A program made the translations under genes and the position numbers. The notes beneath the pieces were generated by a model. It was not told where the DNA came from, made no database searches, and saw only the letters and a list, made by a program, of their open reading frames with translations. Shown piece after piece: positions 41,718-49,630 of a stretch of 64,000 nt of DNA. Every line of letters begins with the position of its first letter. Position 1 is the first letter of the stretch. This stretch comes from Agromyces sp. Soil535 (GTDB lineage Bacteria; Actinomycetota; Actinomycetes; Actinomycetales; Microbacteriaceae), in the NCBI RefSeq assembly GCF_001428255.1, contig NZ_LMRW01000024.1, positions 252,170 through 316,169 of the forward strand. The letters are read 5' to 3'.

Positions 41718-43031
41718 GTGAGAATCCTCGTCCTCGGCTCGGGCGCGCGCGAGCACGCCATCATCCTCGCGCTCCTCGACGAGGAGGCCGGCCACGAGCT
41801 CATCGCCGCCCCCGGCAACACCGGCATCGCGGCATCCGCCACGTCGTCGGCCCGCGGCAGCGTGACGACGATCGCGCTCGACCCCACCGACCCGGTGCTG
41901 GTCGCCGACTACGCCATCGACAACGGCATCGAGCTCGTCGTGGTCGGCCCCGAGGCGCCGCTCGTCGCGGGTGTCGCCGACGCCCTACGCACCCGCGGCA
42001 TCGCCGTGTTCGGGCCCGGCAAGGCGGCCGCCGCCCTCGAGGGATCGAAGACGTTCGCGAAGCGCATCATGGAGGCCGCCGGCGTGCCCACCGGGCGCGC
42101 GACGCTCGCCGAGACGCTCGCCGAGGTCGAGGCCACGCTCGACGAGTTCGGCGACCCGTACGTCGTGAAGGCCGACGGGCTCGCCGCCGGCAAGGGGGTG
42201 CTCGTGACCTCCGACCGCGACGCCGCGCTCGCGCACGCCACGCACTACCTGCAGCAGGGGCCGGTGCTCGTCGAGGAGTTCCTCGACGGCCAGGAGGTCT
42301 CGCTGTTCCTGCTCTCCGACGGCACCCACGTGCTGCCGCTCTCGCCGGCGCAGGACTACAAGCGCCTGCGCGACGGCGATCAGGGCCCCAACACCGGCGG
42401 CATGGGCGCGTACTCGCCGCTGCCGTGGCTCGACCGCGACTTCGGCAGCGAGCAGGCGTTCGTCGACGAGGTCATCGAGACGATCGCGCTGCCCACGATC
42501 CACCGGCTCGCCGCCGAGCAGACCCCGTTCATCGGGCTGCTCTACGCGGGCCTCATCCTCACGCCCCGCGGCATCCGCGTCATCGAGTTCAACGCGCGCT
42601 TCGGCGACCCCGAGACGCAGGCGGTGCTGCCTCGGCTCGTGACCCCGCTCTCGGGCCTGCTGTTCGCCGCCGCCACGGGCGGGCTCGGCGGGCTGCCGCG
42701 TCCCGAGTTCCGCCCGGATGCCGCGGTCACCGTGGTGCTCGCGAGCGAGGGCTATCCCGAGGCGCCCGAGACCGGCCGGGTGATCGAGGGACTCGACGCC
42801 GCGGCATCCGTGCCCGGGGTGCACATCGCGCACGCCGCCACCGCCATCGGACCGAGCGACCCCGCCGACGCCGTGCCGCCGCTGATCGCCACCGGTGGCC
42901 GCGTGCTCAACGTCGTCGCGCTCGGATCGGACTTCGCCGAGGCGCGCCGCCGTGCGTACCAGGCGCTCGGGCGCCTGCGCCTCGATGGCGGCCAGTACCG
43001 CACCGACATCGCCGCGCGCGTCGCGGAGTGA
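41718..43031 (+). CDS. purD: Phosphoribosylamine-glycine ligase (GAR synthetase)
   Basis: A 437-residue ATP-grasp enzyme for the second step of purine synthesis. It begins ILVLGSGAREHAI, contains VVGPEAPLVAGVAD, the ATP-grasp region YVVKADGLAAGKGV and the metal site GLLYAGLILTPRGIRVIEFN with ARFGDPETQ. Start GTG 41718 lies 6 bases after TACCCT (41706-41711), a leaderless arrangement. It is followed by purC after 13 bases. Confidence 0.97.
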   Translation: MRILVLGSGAREHAIILALLDEEAGHELIAAPGNTGIAASATSSARGSVTTIALDPTDPVLVADYAIDNGIELVVVGPEAPLVAGVADALRTRGIAVFGPGKAAAALEGSKTFAKRIMEAAGVPTGRATLAETLAEVEATLDEFGDPYVVKADGLAAGKGVLVTSDRDAALAHATHYLQQGPVLVEEFLDGQEVSLFLLSDGTHVLPLSPAQDYKRLRDGDQGPNTGGMGAYSPLPWLDRDFGSEQAFVDEVIETIALPTIHRLAAEQTPFIGLLYAGLILTPRGIRVIEFNARFGDPETQAVLPRLVTPLSGLLFAAATGGLGGLPRPEFRPDAAVTVVLASEGYPEAPETGRVIEGLDAAASVPGVHIAHAATAIGPSDPADAVPPLIATGGRVLNVVALGSDFAEARRRAYQALGRLRLDGGQYRTDIAARVAE

Positions 43032-43044
43032 GGGAGCCGAACGC

Positions 43045-43986
43045 ATGAACGACGCCGTAGACCTTCCCGGCTGGACGCTCGTCTACTCCGGCAAGGTGCG
43101 CGACCTGTACGTGCCCACCAGGGCGCTCGACGACGACGACACCTGGACCGGCGACCCGCTGCACCTGTCGCGCGTGGTGCTCGTGGTCGCGAGCGACCGG
43201 GTGAGCGCGTACGACCAGGTGCTCGAGCCGGCGATCCCCGGCAAGGGCGCGATGCTCACGACGCTCACGCGCTGGTGGCTCGACCAGCTGCCCGAGGTGC
43301 CCAACCACCTCGCCTATGCCGAGGACGACCGGCTCGACGTGCCCGCCATTCCCTCGGAGGTCGTCGACCGGGCGGCGCTGTGCCGCACGCTCGACATGTT
43401 CCCGATCGAGTGCGTCGTGCGCGGCTTCATCACGGGTGGCGGCTGGAAGGAGTACCAGGCCACGGGTGCCATCGGCGGCGTCCCGCTGCCCGAGGGGCTC
43501 TCGAACGGCGACCGGCTCCCCGAGCCGATCTTCACGCCCGCGTGGAAGGCCCCGATGGGCGAGCACGACGAGAACATCTCGTATGAGCGCACCGTCGAGA
43601 TCGTCGGCGAGACCGTGGCCGCGCAGCTGCGGGAGCTCTCGCTCGAGATCTTCGCTCATGCCTCTGAGATCGCGGAGGCGCGTGGGCTGATCCTCGCCGA
43701 CACGAAGTTCGAGTTCGGCGCCGACCGCGAGATCGGCATCGTTACCCTCGCCGACGAAGTGCTCACGAGCGACTCGAGCCGCTACTGGGACCTCGAGGCG
43801 TACCTCACCGGCGCGACGCCCGAGGTGCGCATGGCGAGCTTCGACAAGCAGATCGTGCGGGACTGGCTCGCCGCGAACTGGGACCAGGCGGCCTTCGAGG
43901 CGCCGCCGGCGCTTCCGCACGAGATCGTCGAGCAGACCGTCGAGCGGTATCGCGCTCTGCTCGATCGGCTGACCACCGGCGCCTGA
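43045..43986 (+). CDS. purC: SAICAR synthase
   Basis: A 313-residue ligase of the long, actinobacterial/eukaryote-like type. Landmarks are SGKVRDLY, VASDRVSAYDQVL, PIECVVRGFITGGGWKEY and ILADTKFEFG, ending with SSRYWDLEAYLTG. It joins CAIR and aspartate. The AGGGAG ribosome site, overlapping the purD stop region, precedes ATG 43045, so purD and purC form an operon. Confidence 0.97.
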   Translation: MNDAVDLPGWTLVYSGKVRDLYVPTRALDDDDTWTGDPLHLSRVVLVVASDRVSAYDQVLEPAIPGKGAMLTTLTRWWLDQLPEVPNHLAYAEDDRLDVPAIPSEVVDRAALCRTLDMFPIECVVRGFITGGGWKEYQATGAIGGVPLPEGLSNGDRLPEPIFTPAWKAPMGEHDENISYERTVEIVGETVAAQLRELSLEIFAHASEIAEARGLILADTKFEFGADREIGIVTLADEVLTSDSSRYWDLEAYLTGATPEVRMASFDKQIVRDWLAANWDQAAFEAPPALPHEIVEQTVERYRALLDRLTTGA

Positions 43987-44070
43987 GCCGTCATCGCGAC
44001 TGCGGTCGATTCCGGCCCCATCCGTTCGTCGTCCCTGTGACGGCGCCACCCGGGCGCCAGAGGAGGACGC

Positions 44071-44490
44071 ATGTCAGGATTCCTGCAGCTCGCCGACCTC
44101 GTGGTGGATTCCGCCGAGGTCGCCTGGCTCGTGAGCAAGCGCGCGGCGGCGATCCGCTCGCGCGATGCTGAGTACCTCGCGTCACGGTACGCGGCGGGCG
44201 TCGTGACCTTCGGCGTGGCGCCGCCGCTCAGCCCGCACGCCGGGGAGGCGCACACCGTCGGATGGCTCCGCGACTGGTTCGACCGGTTCGCCGGACGCAT
44301 CGACCACCGCGTGCGCGACCTCACCGTGAGCGTCTGCGGCGACCTCGCGTTCTGCCACAGCATGGACGTGCTCACCGCGCGTCCGGTGCACGGCCGGCGT
44401 CGCGAGGTGCGGTTCGAGACGACGCTCGGTCTGCGGCGGGAGGACGGGGTGTGGCTCGTCGCCTCGGAGCGCCTGCGCGTGACGGAATAG
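44071..44490 (+). CDS. SnoaL-like/NTF2-fold protein
   Basis: A 139-residue cone-shaped NTF2-like protein. The core is WLVSKRAAAIRSRDAEYLAS, then HTVGWLRDWFDRFAGRIDHR and VRFETTLGLRREDGVWLVAS, typical of SnoaL-like or DUF4440 ketosteroid-isomerase-fold proteins. It may be an enzyme or a stress-related binding protein. GAGGAGG precedes ATG 44071. The dioxygenase gene follows 29 bases later under its own promoter. Confidence 0.83.
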   Translation: MSGFLQLADLVVDSAEVAWLVSKRAAAIRSRDAEYLASRYAAGVVTFGVAPPLSPHAGEAHTVGWLRDWFDRFAGRIDHRVRDLTVSVCGDLAFCHSMDVLTARPVHGRRREVRFETTLGLRREDGVWLVASERLRVTE

Positions 44491-44508
44491 CGGCGCCGCG
44501 GCATCCGT

Positions 44509-44534
44509 TACAATTAGTTGTGACTACAACCAAT
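44509..44534 (+). promoter_or_regulatory. Operator palindrome over the start codon of the dioxygenase gene
   Basis: A -10 TACAAT (44509-44514) lies 5 bases before GTG 44520, so transcription should begin at or beside the start codon. A 22-base palindrome, ATTaGTTGT-GACT-ACAACcAAT (44513-44534), covers the -10, the start point and the first codons. Its form suits a MarR-type repressor. Confidence 0.65.
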
Positions 44535-45428
44535 GAGCTCCCGACGGGCGGCCTGCTCGCCGCCGACACCGGCATGGGCGCCGTGACCCTGCGGGTCGGC
44601 GACCTCGACGGCATGATCCGCTACTACCGCGACGGCGTGACCCTCGAGCTGCTCAGCCACGACGGCCCCGTGGCCGTGCTCGGACGCGGCACCACCCCGA
44701 TCGTGATCCTCGAGCACGCTCCCGAGTTGAGGCACGCGAGCCCCCACAGCGCGGGCCTCTTCCACACGGCGATCCTCTTCGACTCGCGCGAGGCGCTCGC
44801 GACCGCGATCGCCTCCGTCGCCGCGAAGTACCCCGGCACGTTCACCGGCAGCGCCGACCACCTCGTCAGCGAGGCCTTCTACTTCACCGACCCCGAGGGC
44901 AACGGCGTCGAGCTCTACTTCGACCGCGACCGCTCCACCTGGAGCTGGACGCACGGGCGGATCGAGATGGCCACGGTCTTCCTCGACCCCAACGGCTACC
45001 TGCGCGACCACCTCACCGAAAGCGCCGCGGATGCCGCGGCATCCGGCCTCGGGCTCGGCGACGCCGTGGTGGGCCACGTGCACCTCTCCGTCGGCGACAT
45101 CGCGAGCGCCCGCGAGTTCTACGTGCACCGCCTCGGGTTCGAGACGACCGCGACCCTCGGCACCTCGGCGCTCTTCGTGTCGGCGGGCGGCTACCACCAC
45201 CACATGGCGATGAACACGTGGAACAGCGCCGGCGCCGGCCGGCGAGGGCGCGCGCTCGGGCTCGGCAAGGTCGAGATCGTCGTGTCGGGCGCCGACGACC
45301 TCGGCGAGCTCGGCGAGCGGATGTCGCACCACGGTGTCGCGACGCGCGACGACGGGCGCACGCTCGCCTTCGACGACCCATGGGCGAACGTCGTCGAGGT
45401 CCGCACCGCTGAGGCATCCGTCGGCTGA
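44520..45428 (+). CDS. Two-domain VOC extradiol-type dioxygenase (CatE/MhqE-like)
   Basis: A 302-residue protein with two VOC modules (about 10-135 and 165-300). Likely metal ligands are in LFHTAILF, GHVHLSVGD and VVEVRTAE, and the characteristic GGYHHHMAMNTWNS segment matches CatE/MhqE catechol-2,3-dioxygenase-like enzymes, which in Bacillus open hydroquinone or catechol rings and are repressed by MarR-type MhqR or CatR. The operator over the start codon fits that theme, but no MarR gene is in this window. Start GTG 44520, leaderless. Confidence 0.87.
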   Translation: MTTTNELPTGGLLAADTGMGAVTLRVGDLDGMIRYYRDGVTLELLSHDGPVAVLGRGTTPIVILEHAPELRHASPHSAGLFHTAILFDSREALATAIASVAAKYPGTFTGSADHLVSEAFYFTDPEGNGVELYFDRDRSTWSWTHGRIEMATVFLDPNGYLRDHLTESAADAAASGLGLGDAVVGHVHLSVGDIASAREFYVHRLGFETTATLGTSALFVSAGGYHHHMAMNTWNSAGAGRRGRALGLGKVEIVVSGADDLGELGERMSHHGVATRDDGRTLAFDDPWANVVEVRTAEASVG

Positions 45429-45473
45429 AGCTCGCGCCCAGTCGCGCGCCGGCCGACACCCGTGCCCCACATG

Positions 45474-45538
45474 GCGGTATACGATCGGCCGCGCCGCCGT
45501 TCGACGCGGACGATCGGGGTGGCGGATCGTATATCCGC
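45474..45538. repeat. Imperfect inverted repeat between converging genes
   Basis: GCGGTATACGATC (45474-45486) and GATCGTATATCCGC (45525-45538) are inverted copies apart from one extra base. The AT-rich centre is more like an operator or attachment-type site than a terminator; the 38-base loop is GC-rich. A second partial copy of CGATCGG lies between. Confidence 0.4.
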
Positions 45539-45557
45539 AGTTCGGGACAGGGGAGCG

Positions 45558-45605
45558 GTCAGTCGGCGGCCGGCCGGGAAGCAGTCAGTCGGCGGCCGGC
45601 CGGGG
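45558..45605. repeat. 26-bp tandem duplication at a stop codon
   Basis: A segment beginning GTCAGTCGGCGGCCGG occurs at 45558 and again at 45584, with 21 identical bases and a 26-base period. The right copy supplies the last codons and stop of the minus-strand TetR gene; the left copy lies just past it. It looks like a recent slippage duplication. Confidence 0.7.
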
Positions 45606-46235
45606 ACCCTTCTGGTGCGACATGTCGTGGAACTCGTCGAACGCCTGGCCGTCGCCCGGCAGCGGCGTGAGGCCGGGTCGGGCGCGCAGCCCGTCGAGCA
45701 CGATCGTGAGCTGTCGCCGCCAGTACGGCAGGTAGGCGCCGCCGTACTGGCCGACCGAGCCGAGCATGTCGACGAGCACGCTGAGGTCGACGGCGGTGAC
45801 GTCGGCGCGCAGTGCACCCTCGGCCTGGGCTCGCGCGACCAGGCCGTTGATCGCATCCTCGAACTCGGCGCCCGGCTTGTAGTCGGGATCGAGCTCCGCG
45901 ACGCGGCGCATGACGGCGGGCAGGTAGGGCGACTCGGCGACCCAGGCCGCGAGTCGCTCGAGGTAGAGCTCGACCGAGCGCCAACCGGACTCGGCCCCCA
46001 GGATCTCGGGTGCGAAGCCGTGCAGGTCGCCGACGGCGGTGTCGTACAACTCGCGCACGAGGGCGTCGCGGTTGGGGAAGTGGCGGTAGACCGTGCCGGC
46101 GCCGACGCCCGCCCGGGTGGCGAGCTCATCGAGCGGAGCCTCGATGCCGCGCTCCCCGAACAGGATCCTCGCCTCGGCGAGGAGCCGCTCATGGTTGCGT
46201 CGCGCATCGCGACGCGGCGATGCGGCCGGGTTCAC
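45585..46235 (-). CDS. TetR-family regulator
   Basis: A 216-residue TetR protein with HTH APLDELATRAGVGAGTVYRHFPNRDALVREL (recognition part GVGAGTVYRHFPNRD). GTG 46235 follows TACAGT (46247-46242, minus strand) by exactly 6 bases, so it is leaderless. It converges on the dioxygenase gene. No efflux gene is directly divergent; the far side of the gap holds the structured RNA region and a second TetR gene. The target is unknown. Confidence 0.88.
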   Translation of the reverse strand: MNPAASPRRDARRNHERLLAEARILFGERGIEAPLDELATRAGVGAGTVYRHFPNRDALVRELYDTAVGDLHGFAPEILGAESGWRSVELYLERLAAWVAESPYLPAVMRRVAELDPDYKPGAEFEDAINGLVARAQAEGALRADVTAVDLSVLVDMLGSVGQYGGAYLPYWRRQLTIVLDGLRARPGLTPLPGDGQAFDEFHDMSHQKGPRPAAD

Positions 46236-46273
46236 GTGTTCACTGTACGCCTCGGATCAGGTATGATTCGGAA

Positions 46274-46307
46274 GGTCGCCTCCGTTTCATCTGAACCGAC
46301 GGCGACC
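46274..46307 (-). terminator. Hairpin flanking the 6C-like RNA
   Basis: GGTCGCC (46274-46280) pairs with GGCGACC (46301-46307), with a smaller helix in the loop. On the minus strand it follows the 6C-like element by 2 bases and could be its terminator; it has no T-run. Confidence 0.4.
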
Positions 46308-46309
46308 GG

Positions 46310-46383
46310 CCCTCTTGGGGGAGAGGGAAGCGGCGCGGCGGGCAACACGCCGGTCTGACCGGGCAGGGGGAGCCCGCCGCGCC
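46310..46383 (-). ncRNA. Structured RNA candidate, 6C-like
   Basis: Read on the minus strand, a 12-bp perfect stem GGCGCGGCGGGC/GCCCGCCGCGCC (46383-46372 with 46343-46332) encloses a TCCCCCT single-stranded stretch and an inner CCGGT-CAG-ACCGG hairpin. It is followed by a hairpin CCCTCT-CCCCCA-AGAGGG (46327-46310). Two stem-loops with exposed runs of C are the hallmark of actinobacterial 6C RNAs, small regulators thought to pair with G-rich ribosome sites. I have no alignment to confirm it and the neighbours differ from the known mycobacterial locus. The same DNA read on the plus strand would expose G runs, which is less likely. Confidence 0.42.
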
Positions 46384-46487
46384 CGGTCCGTGGGGTGCCT
46401 CGGCGACCGCTGGGCACCTGCGCGCAACAGGGTGCGGTCGCGATGCATCCGTGGTGCAAGGACGGTCAGCAGGTTGCGCACGGGAAA

Positions 46488-46507
46488 GAGTGAGTGTACA
46501 GTCACTC
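46488..46507 (+). promoter_or_regulatory. TetR operator, copy 1 (autoregulatory)
   Basis: GAGTGA (46488-46493) and TCACTC (46502-46507) are perfect inverted arms 8 bases apart, ending 2 bases before ATG 46510. The same design (AGTGA, 8 bases, TCACT) recurs before the MFS gene at 47131-47148. Confidence 0.75.
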
Positions 46508-46509
46508 AT

Positions 46510-47082
46510 ATGCGAACCAAGCTCTCCACGGCCGACGAACGCCGCCCGCTCGTGATCGACGCAGCGATCGCGGCCTTCGCCCTCACCGGGTATCGCGGCA
46601 CGACGGTCGCCGACGTCGCCGCGGAGGCGGGCATCTCCTCCGCGTACGTGTTCAAGCTCTTCCCGAGCAAGGAGCAGCTGTTCGTCGGGGCGCTCGACGC
46701 CTGCTTCGACCGGGTCGTGGGGGCGCTCGGCCGGGGCGCCGAGGCCACGACCGATCACACGCCCGACGGCGTGCTCGACGCCATGGGCGGCGCCTACGCG
46801 GAGCTCATCTCCGATCGGTCGCTGCTCATGCTGCAGGTGCACGCGCAATCCGCGGTGGAGGTCCCCGAGATCTCGGCGGCGCTCCGGCGCGGCTACGCCC
46901 GTGTCACCGAGTTCGCCTCCACGCGCTCCGGAGCCACGGATGCCGCGGTGCAGCGCTTCATCGCCTTCGGCCAGTTGTGCCACCTCGTGGTGACGCTCGG
47001 CCTCGAGGAGGCCACCGAGCCCTGGGCCAAGACCCTCGCCGCCGGCATCCGCCACCCCGCCTTCGCTGCGCCGACGGCGTAG
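46510..47082 (+). CDS. TetR-family repressor of third MFS pump
   Basis: A 190-residue TetR protein with HTH TTVADVAAEAGISSAYVFKLFPSKEQLFVGAL (recognition part GISSAYVFKLFPSKEQ). ATG 46510 lies immediately after its operator, with no ribosome site. The pump gene follows on the same strand after 90 bases with a matching operator, so one repressor governs both. This tandem arrangement differs from the two divergent TetR/MFS pairs in the window. Confidence 0.9.
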   Translation: MRTKLSTADERRPLVIDAAIAAFALTGYRGTTVADVAAEAGISSAYVFKLFPSKEQLFVGALDACFDRVVGALGRGAEATTDHTPDGVLDAMGGAYAELISDRSLLMLQVHAQSAVEVPEISAALRRGYARVTEFASTRSGATDAAVQRFIAFGQLCHLVVTLGLEEATEPWAKTLAAGIRHPAFAAPTA

Positions 47083-47130
47083 CCCGACACCGCCGACCTG
47101 CTCCGGTCGGCGCTTCTCTCTGCTCCAATC

Positions 47131-47148
47131 AGTGACTGACTAATCACT
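47131..47148 (+). promoter_or_regulatory. TetR operator, copy 2, before the MFS gene
   Basis: AGTGA (47131-47135) and TCACT (47144-47148), 8-base spacing, identical in arm and spacing to the site at 46488-46507. It lies 24 bases before the pump ATG. Confidence 0.72.
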
Positions 47149-47172
47149 CACAACCAAGGAAAGGATCCACCC

Positions 47173-48648
47173 ATGAACACCGACCGCCTCGCGTCTGCCG
47201 CCCCGCAGCGACCCGCCGCGCCCCAGCCAACCACGACTCCGCCGACCACGGCCGAGCACGCCCGACGCTGGTGGGCGCTCGGCGCCCTCGCCCTCGCCCA
47301 GTTCCTCGTCGTGCTCGACGCGTCGATCGTCAACATCGCCATCCCGACCCTCGGCGCCGACCTCGGCCTCGGGCCCGCCGCCCTCGCGTGGGTCATCACG
47401 GCGTACGTGCTGCCGTTCGGAAGCCTGCTGCTGCTCGGCGGACGCCTCGCCGACCGGTTCGGGCATCGGCGGGTCTTCCTCGTCGGCACGGCCGCGTTCC
47501 TCGGCGCGTCGGCGCTCGCGGGGCTCGCCGCCACCGGCGAGATCCTGCTCCTGGCCCGCGCGCTCCAGGGCGCGTCGGCGGCGCTCCTCGCCCCGGCATC
47601 GCTCGCCCTCGTCACGCGGCTCTTCACCTCGACCCGCGATCGCGCACGCGCCCTCGGCATCTGGGGCGCCGTCGCCGGGGCGGGCAGCGCCGCCGGCGTG
47701 CTGCTCGGCGGCGTGCTCACCGCGACGTTCGGCTGGCAGGCGGTGTTCTTCGTGAACGTGCCGGTCGGCGTCGTGGTGCTCGTCGCGATCCCGTTCCTCG
47801 TGCGCCGCGACGCGGCAGGCGCGCCCTCCCGCCTCGACCTCGCCGGCGCAGCCACGATCACCGCCGCGCTGGTCGCCCTCGTGGCCGGCCTCACCAGCGC
47901 CGAGCAGCTCGGCTTCGCCGATCCCCTCGTGCTCGGCCTCCTCGCGGCCGCGGTCGTGCTCGGTGCGGCGTTCGTGGTGATCGAGCGACGCGCGAAGGAC
48001 CCCCTGGTGCCGTTCGCCACCTTCGCCAACCGCTCAGTCACCGCCGGAAACCTCGTGATGCTCCTGCTCGGCGGCGCGATGGTGGCCCTCTTCTTCGCGC
48101 TCTCCGTGTTCCTGCAGGAGGTCATGCACCTCGACGCACTCGGCGCCGGCCTCACGCAGCTCCCGCTCGCCGTCGCGCTCGTGCTGGTCGCGGGCGTCGT
48201 GCCGCCCGTCGTCGCCCGATTCGGCGTGCGACCGGTGCTCGCCGGATCCCTCCTCGTGTTCGCGGGTGGTCTCGCCTGGCTCGCCGCAGCACCGGCCGAC
48301 GCCGAGTTCCTCGTGCACGTGCTCGGTCCGACGCTCGCGATCGGCGTCGGGCTCGGGGGCGCGTTCGTCACCGCGACGCAGCTCGCAGTGCACGGCGTGG
48401 ACGGCGGCGAGGCCGGACTCGCAGGCGGCCTCGTGAACACGAGCCAGCAGATCGGCGGCGCGCTCGGGATGGCCGTGCTCGCGACCCTGGCCACCGTTCG
48501 CACCGAGACGCTGGTCACCGACGGCGCCACAGCGGAGGCCGCCCTCGCCGGCGGGTTCTCGGTCGTGTACATCGGGGCGGCCGGACTCGCCGTCGTCGCG
48601 GCGATCATCGCGGTGACGCTCCGGGGTCGGCGCACCGCGATTCGCTGA
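47173..48648 (+). CDS. DHA2-family MFS drug exporter
   Basis: A 491-residue, 14-helix exporter. Motif D1 is VVLDASIVNIAIPTL, motif A GGRLADRFGHRR, and the antiporter motif WGAVAGAGSAAGVLLGG. AAGGAAAGGAT precedes ATG 47173. It is regulated by the TetR protein at 46510. A strong terminator follows the gene. Confidence 0.94.
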   Translation: MNTDRLASAAPQRPAAPQPTTTPPTTAEHARRWWALGALALAQFLVVLDASIVNIAIPTLGADLGLGPAALAWVITAYVLPFGSLLLLGGRLADRFGHRRVFLVGTAAFLGASALAGLAATGEILLLARALQGASAALLAPASLALVTRLFTSTRDRARALGIWGAVAGAGSAAGVLLGGVLTATFGWQAVFFVNVPVGVVVLVAIPFLVRRDAAGAPSRLDLAGAATITAALVALVAGLTSAEQLGFADPLVLGLLAAAVVLGAAFVVIERRAKDPLVPFATFANRSVTAGNLVMLLLGGAMVALFFALSVFLQEVMHLDALGAGLTQLPLAVALVLVAGVVPPVVARFGVRPVLAGSLLVFAGGLAWLAAAPADAEFLVHVLGPTLAIGVGLGGAFVTATQLAVHGVDGGEAGLAGGLVNTSQQIGGALGMAVLATLATVRTETLVTDGATAEAALAGGFSVVYIGAAGLAVVAAIIAVTLRGRRTAIR

Positions 48649-48682
48649 GCCGCGGCATCCGCCTCGCATCCGCGAACCCCTC

Positions 48683-48715
48683 GGCCCCGCTCGTCCGCTC
48701 GCGACGAGCGGGGCC
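48683..48715 (+). terminator. 13-bp perfect terminator after the MFS gene
   Basis: GGCCCCGCTCGTC (48683-48695) pairs with GACGAGCGGGGCC (48703-48715), loop 7 bases. The kynurenine operon promoter begins just after it (-10 TAGGCT at 48728-48733). Confidence 0.82.
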
Positions 48716-48727
48716 AAGGCCCGCGGC

Positions 48728-48733
48728 TAGGCT
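48728..48733 (+). promoter_or_regulatory. -10 element of the leaderless kynurenine operon
   Basis: TAGGCT ends 6 bases before the GTG start at 48740, the same spacing and often the same hexamer as other leaderless genes here (18070, 20319). No ribosome site is present. Confidence 0.6.
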
Positions 48734-48739
48734 GGCACT

Positions 48740-49627
48740 GTGGCCGAACCCGCCGAACACGCCGAACCCGAGCAGCCCGTCTCGGGCAACATCCGCCGCA
48801 TCGAGGCATCCGTCGTCACCGACTTCAGCGATCGCATGAGCTATGGCGGCTACCTCGACCTGCCCACGCTCCTCTCGGCGCAGCGGCCGATCTCACGGCC
48901 CGAGCACCACGACGAGCTCCTGTTCATCATCCAGCACCAGACCACCGAGCTCTGGCTGAAGCTCGTGCTGCACGAGCTCGAGACCGCGCGCGACCTGCTG
49001 CGCGCCGACGAGCTCGCGCCCGCGCTCAAGTGCATCGCCCGCGTGAAGCACATCCAGAAGACCCTCACCGAGCAGTGGTCGGTGCTCGCCACCCTCACCC
49101 CCACCGAGTACGCGCAGTTCCGCGGCGTGCTCGGCAACGCGAGCGGGTTCCAGTCGTACCAGTACCGGGCGGTCGAGTTCGTGCTCGGCAACAAGAACGC
49201 GCGCATGCTGCAGGTCTTCGAGACGGACGCCTCGGCCCACGCCATGCTGCAGACGGCCCTCGAGACGCCGAGCCTCTACGACGAGTTCCTGCGACTCCTC
49301 GCGCGTTCGGGCTATCCCATCCCGGAATCGGTGCTGCAGCGCGATGTGACGCAAGCCTGGACCTTCCAGCCCGAGCTGGTGCCGATCTTCGGCTCGATCT
49401 ACGCGAACCCCGAGGAGCACTGGGCCGCCTACGAGACCTGCGAGGAGCTCGTCGACCTCGAGGACAACTTCCAGCTCTGGCGCTTCCGCCACCTGAAGAC
49501 CGTCGAGCGCATCATCGGCTCCAAGACCGGAACCGGCGGGTCGAGCGGCGCACCGTTCCTGAAGCGCGCGCTCGAGCTCACGTTCTTCCCCGAGCTGTAC
49601 GCCGTGCGCACCGAGATCCCGGGATGA
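48740..49627 (+). CDS. kynA: Tryptophan 2,3-dioxygenase
   Basis: A 295-residue haem enzyme that opens the indole ring of tryptophan to give N-formylkynurenine. Active-site residues match the family: H66 in FIIQHQTTELWLK, R143 in SYQYRAVEF, the haem-ligand H251 in WRFRHLKTVERIIG and the GTGGSSG loop at 264-270. Start GTG 48740 is leaderless. It is the first gene of an operon with an amidohydrolase and kynureninase, so the genes convert tryptophan to anthranilate and alanine. Confidence 0.96.
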   Translation: MAEPAEHAEPEQPVSGNIRRIEASVVTDFSDRMSYGGYLDLPTLLSAQRPISRPEHHDELLFIIQHQTTELWLKLVLHELETARDLLRADELAPALKCIARVKHIQKTLTEQWSVLATLTPTEYAQFRGVLGNASGFQSYQYRAVEFVLGNKNARMLQVFETDASAHAMLQTALETPSLYDEFLRLLARSGYPIPESVLQRDVTQAWTFQPELVPIFGSIYANPEEHWAAYETCEELVDLEDNFQLWRFRHLKTVERIIGSKTGTGGSSGAPFLKRALELTFFPELYAVRTEIPG

Positions 49628-49630
49628 CGG

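Noticed and set aside
45023..45050. Terminator built of GGATGCCGCGGCATCC in the dioxygenase gene
   Set aside because: The inverted pair lies inside an intact coding frame (Ala-Asp-Ala-Ala-Ala-Ser), so it is another in-gene instance of the frequent word.
46260..46480. Cobalamin, ZTP, T-box or other known riboswitch
   Set aside because: The helices are clear but the invariant core sequences of these classes are missing. A short CCGCTGGGCA resembles part of the ZTP motif, yet the rest of that motif is absent.
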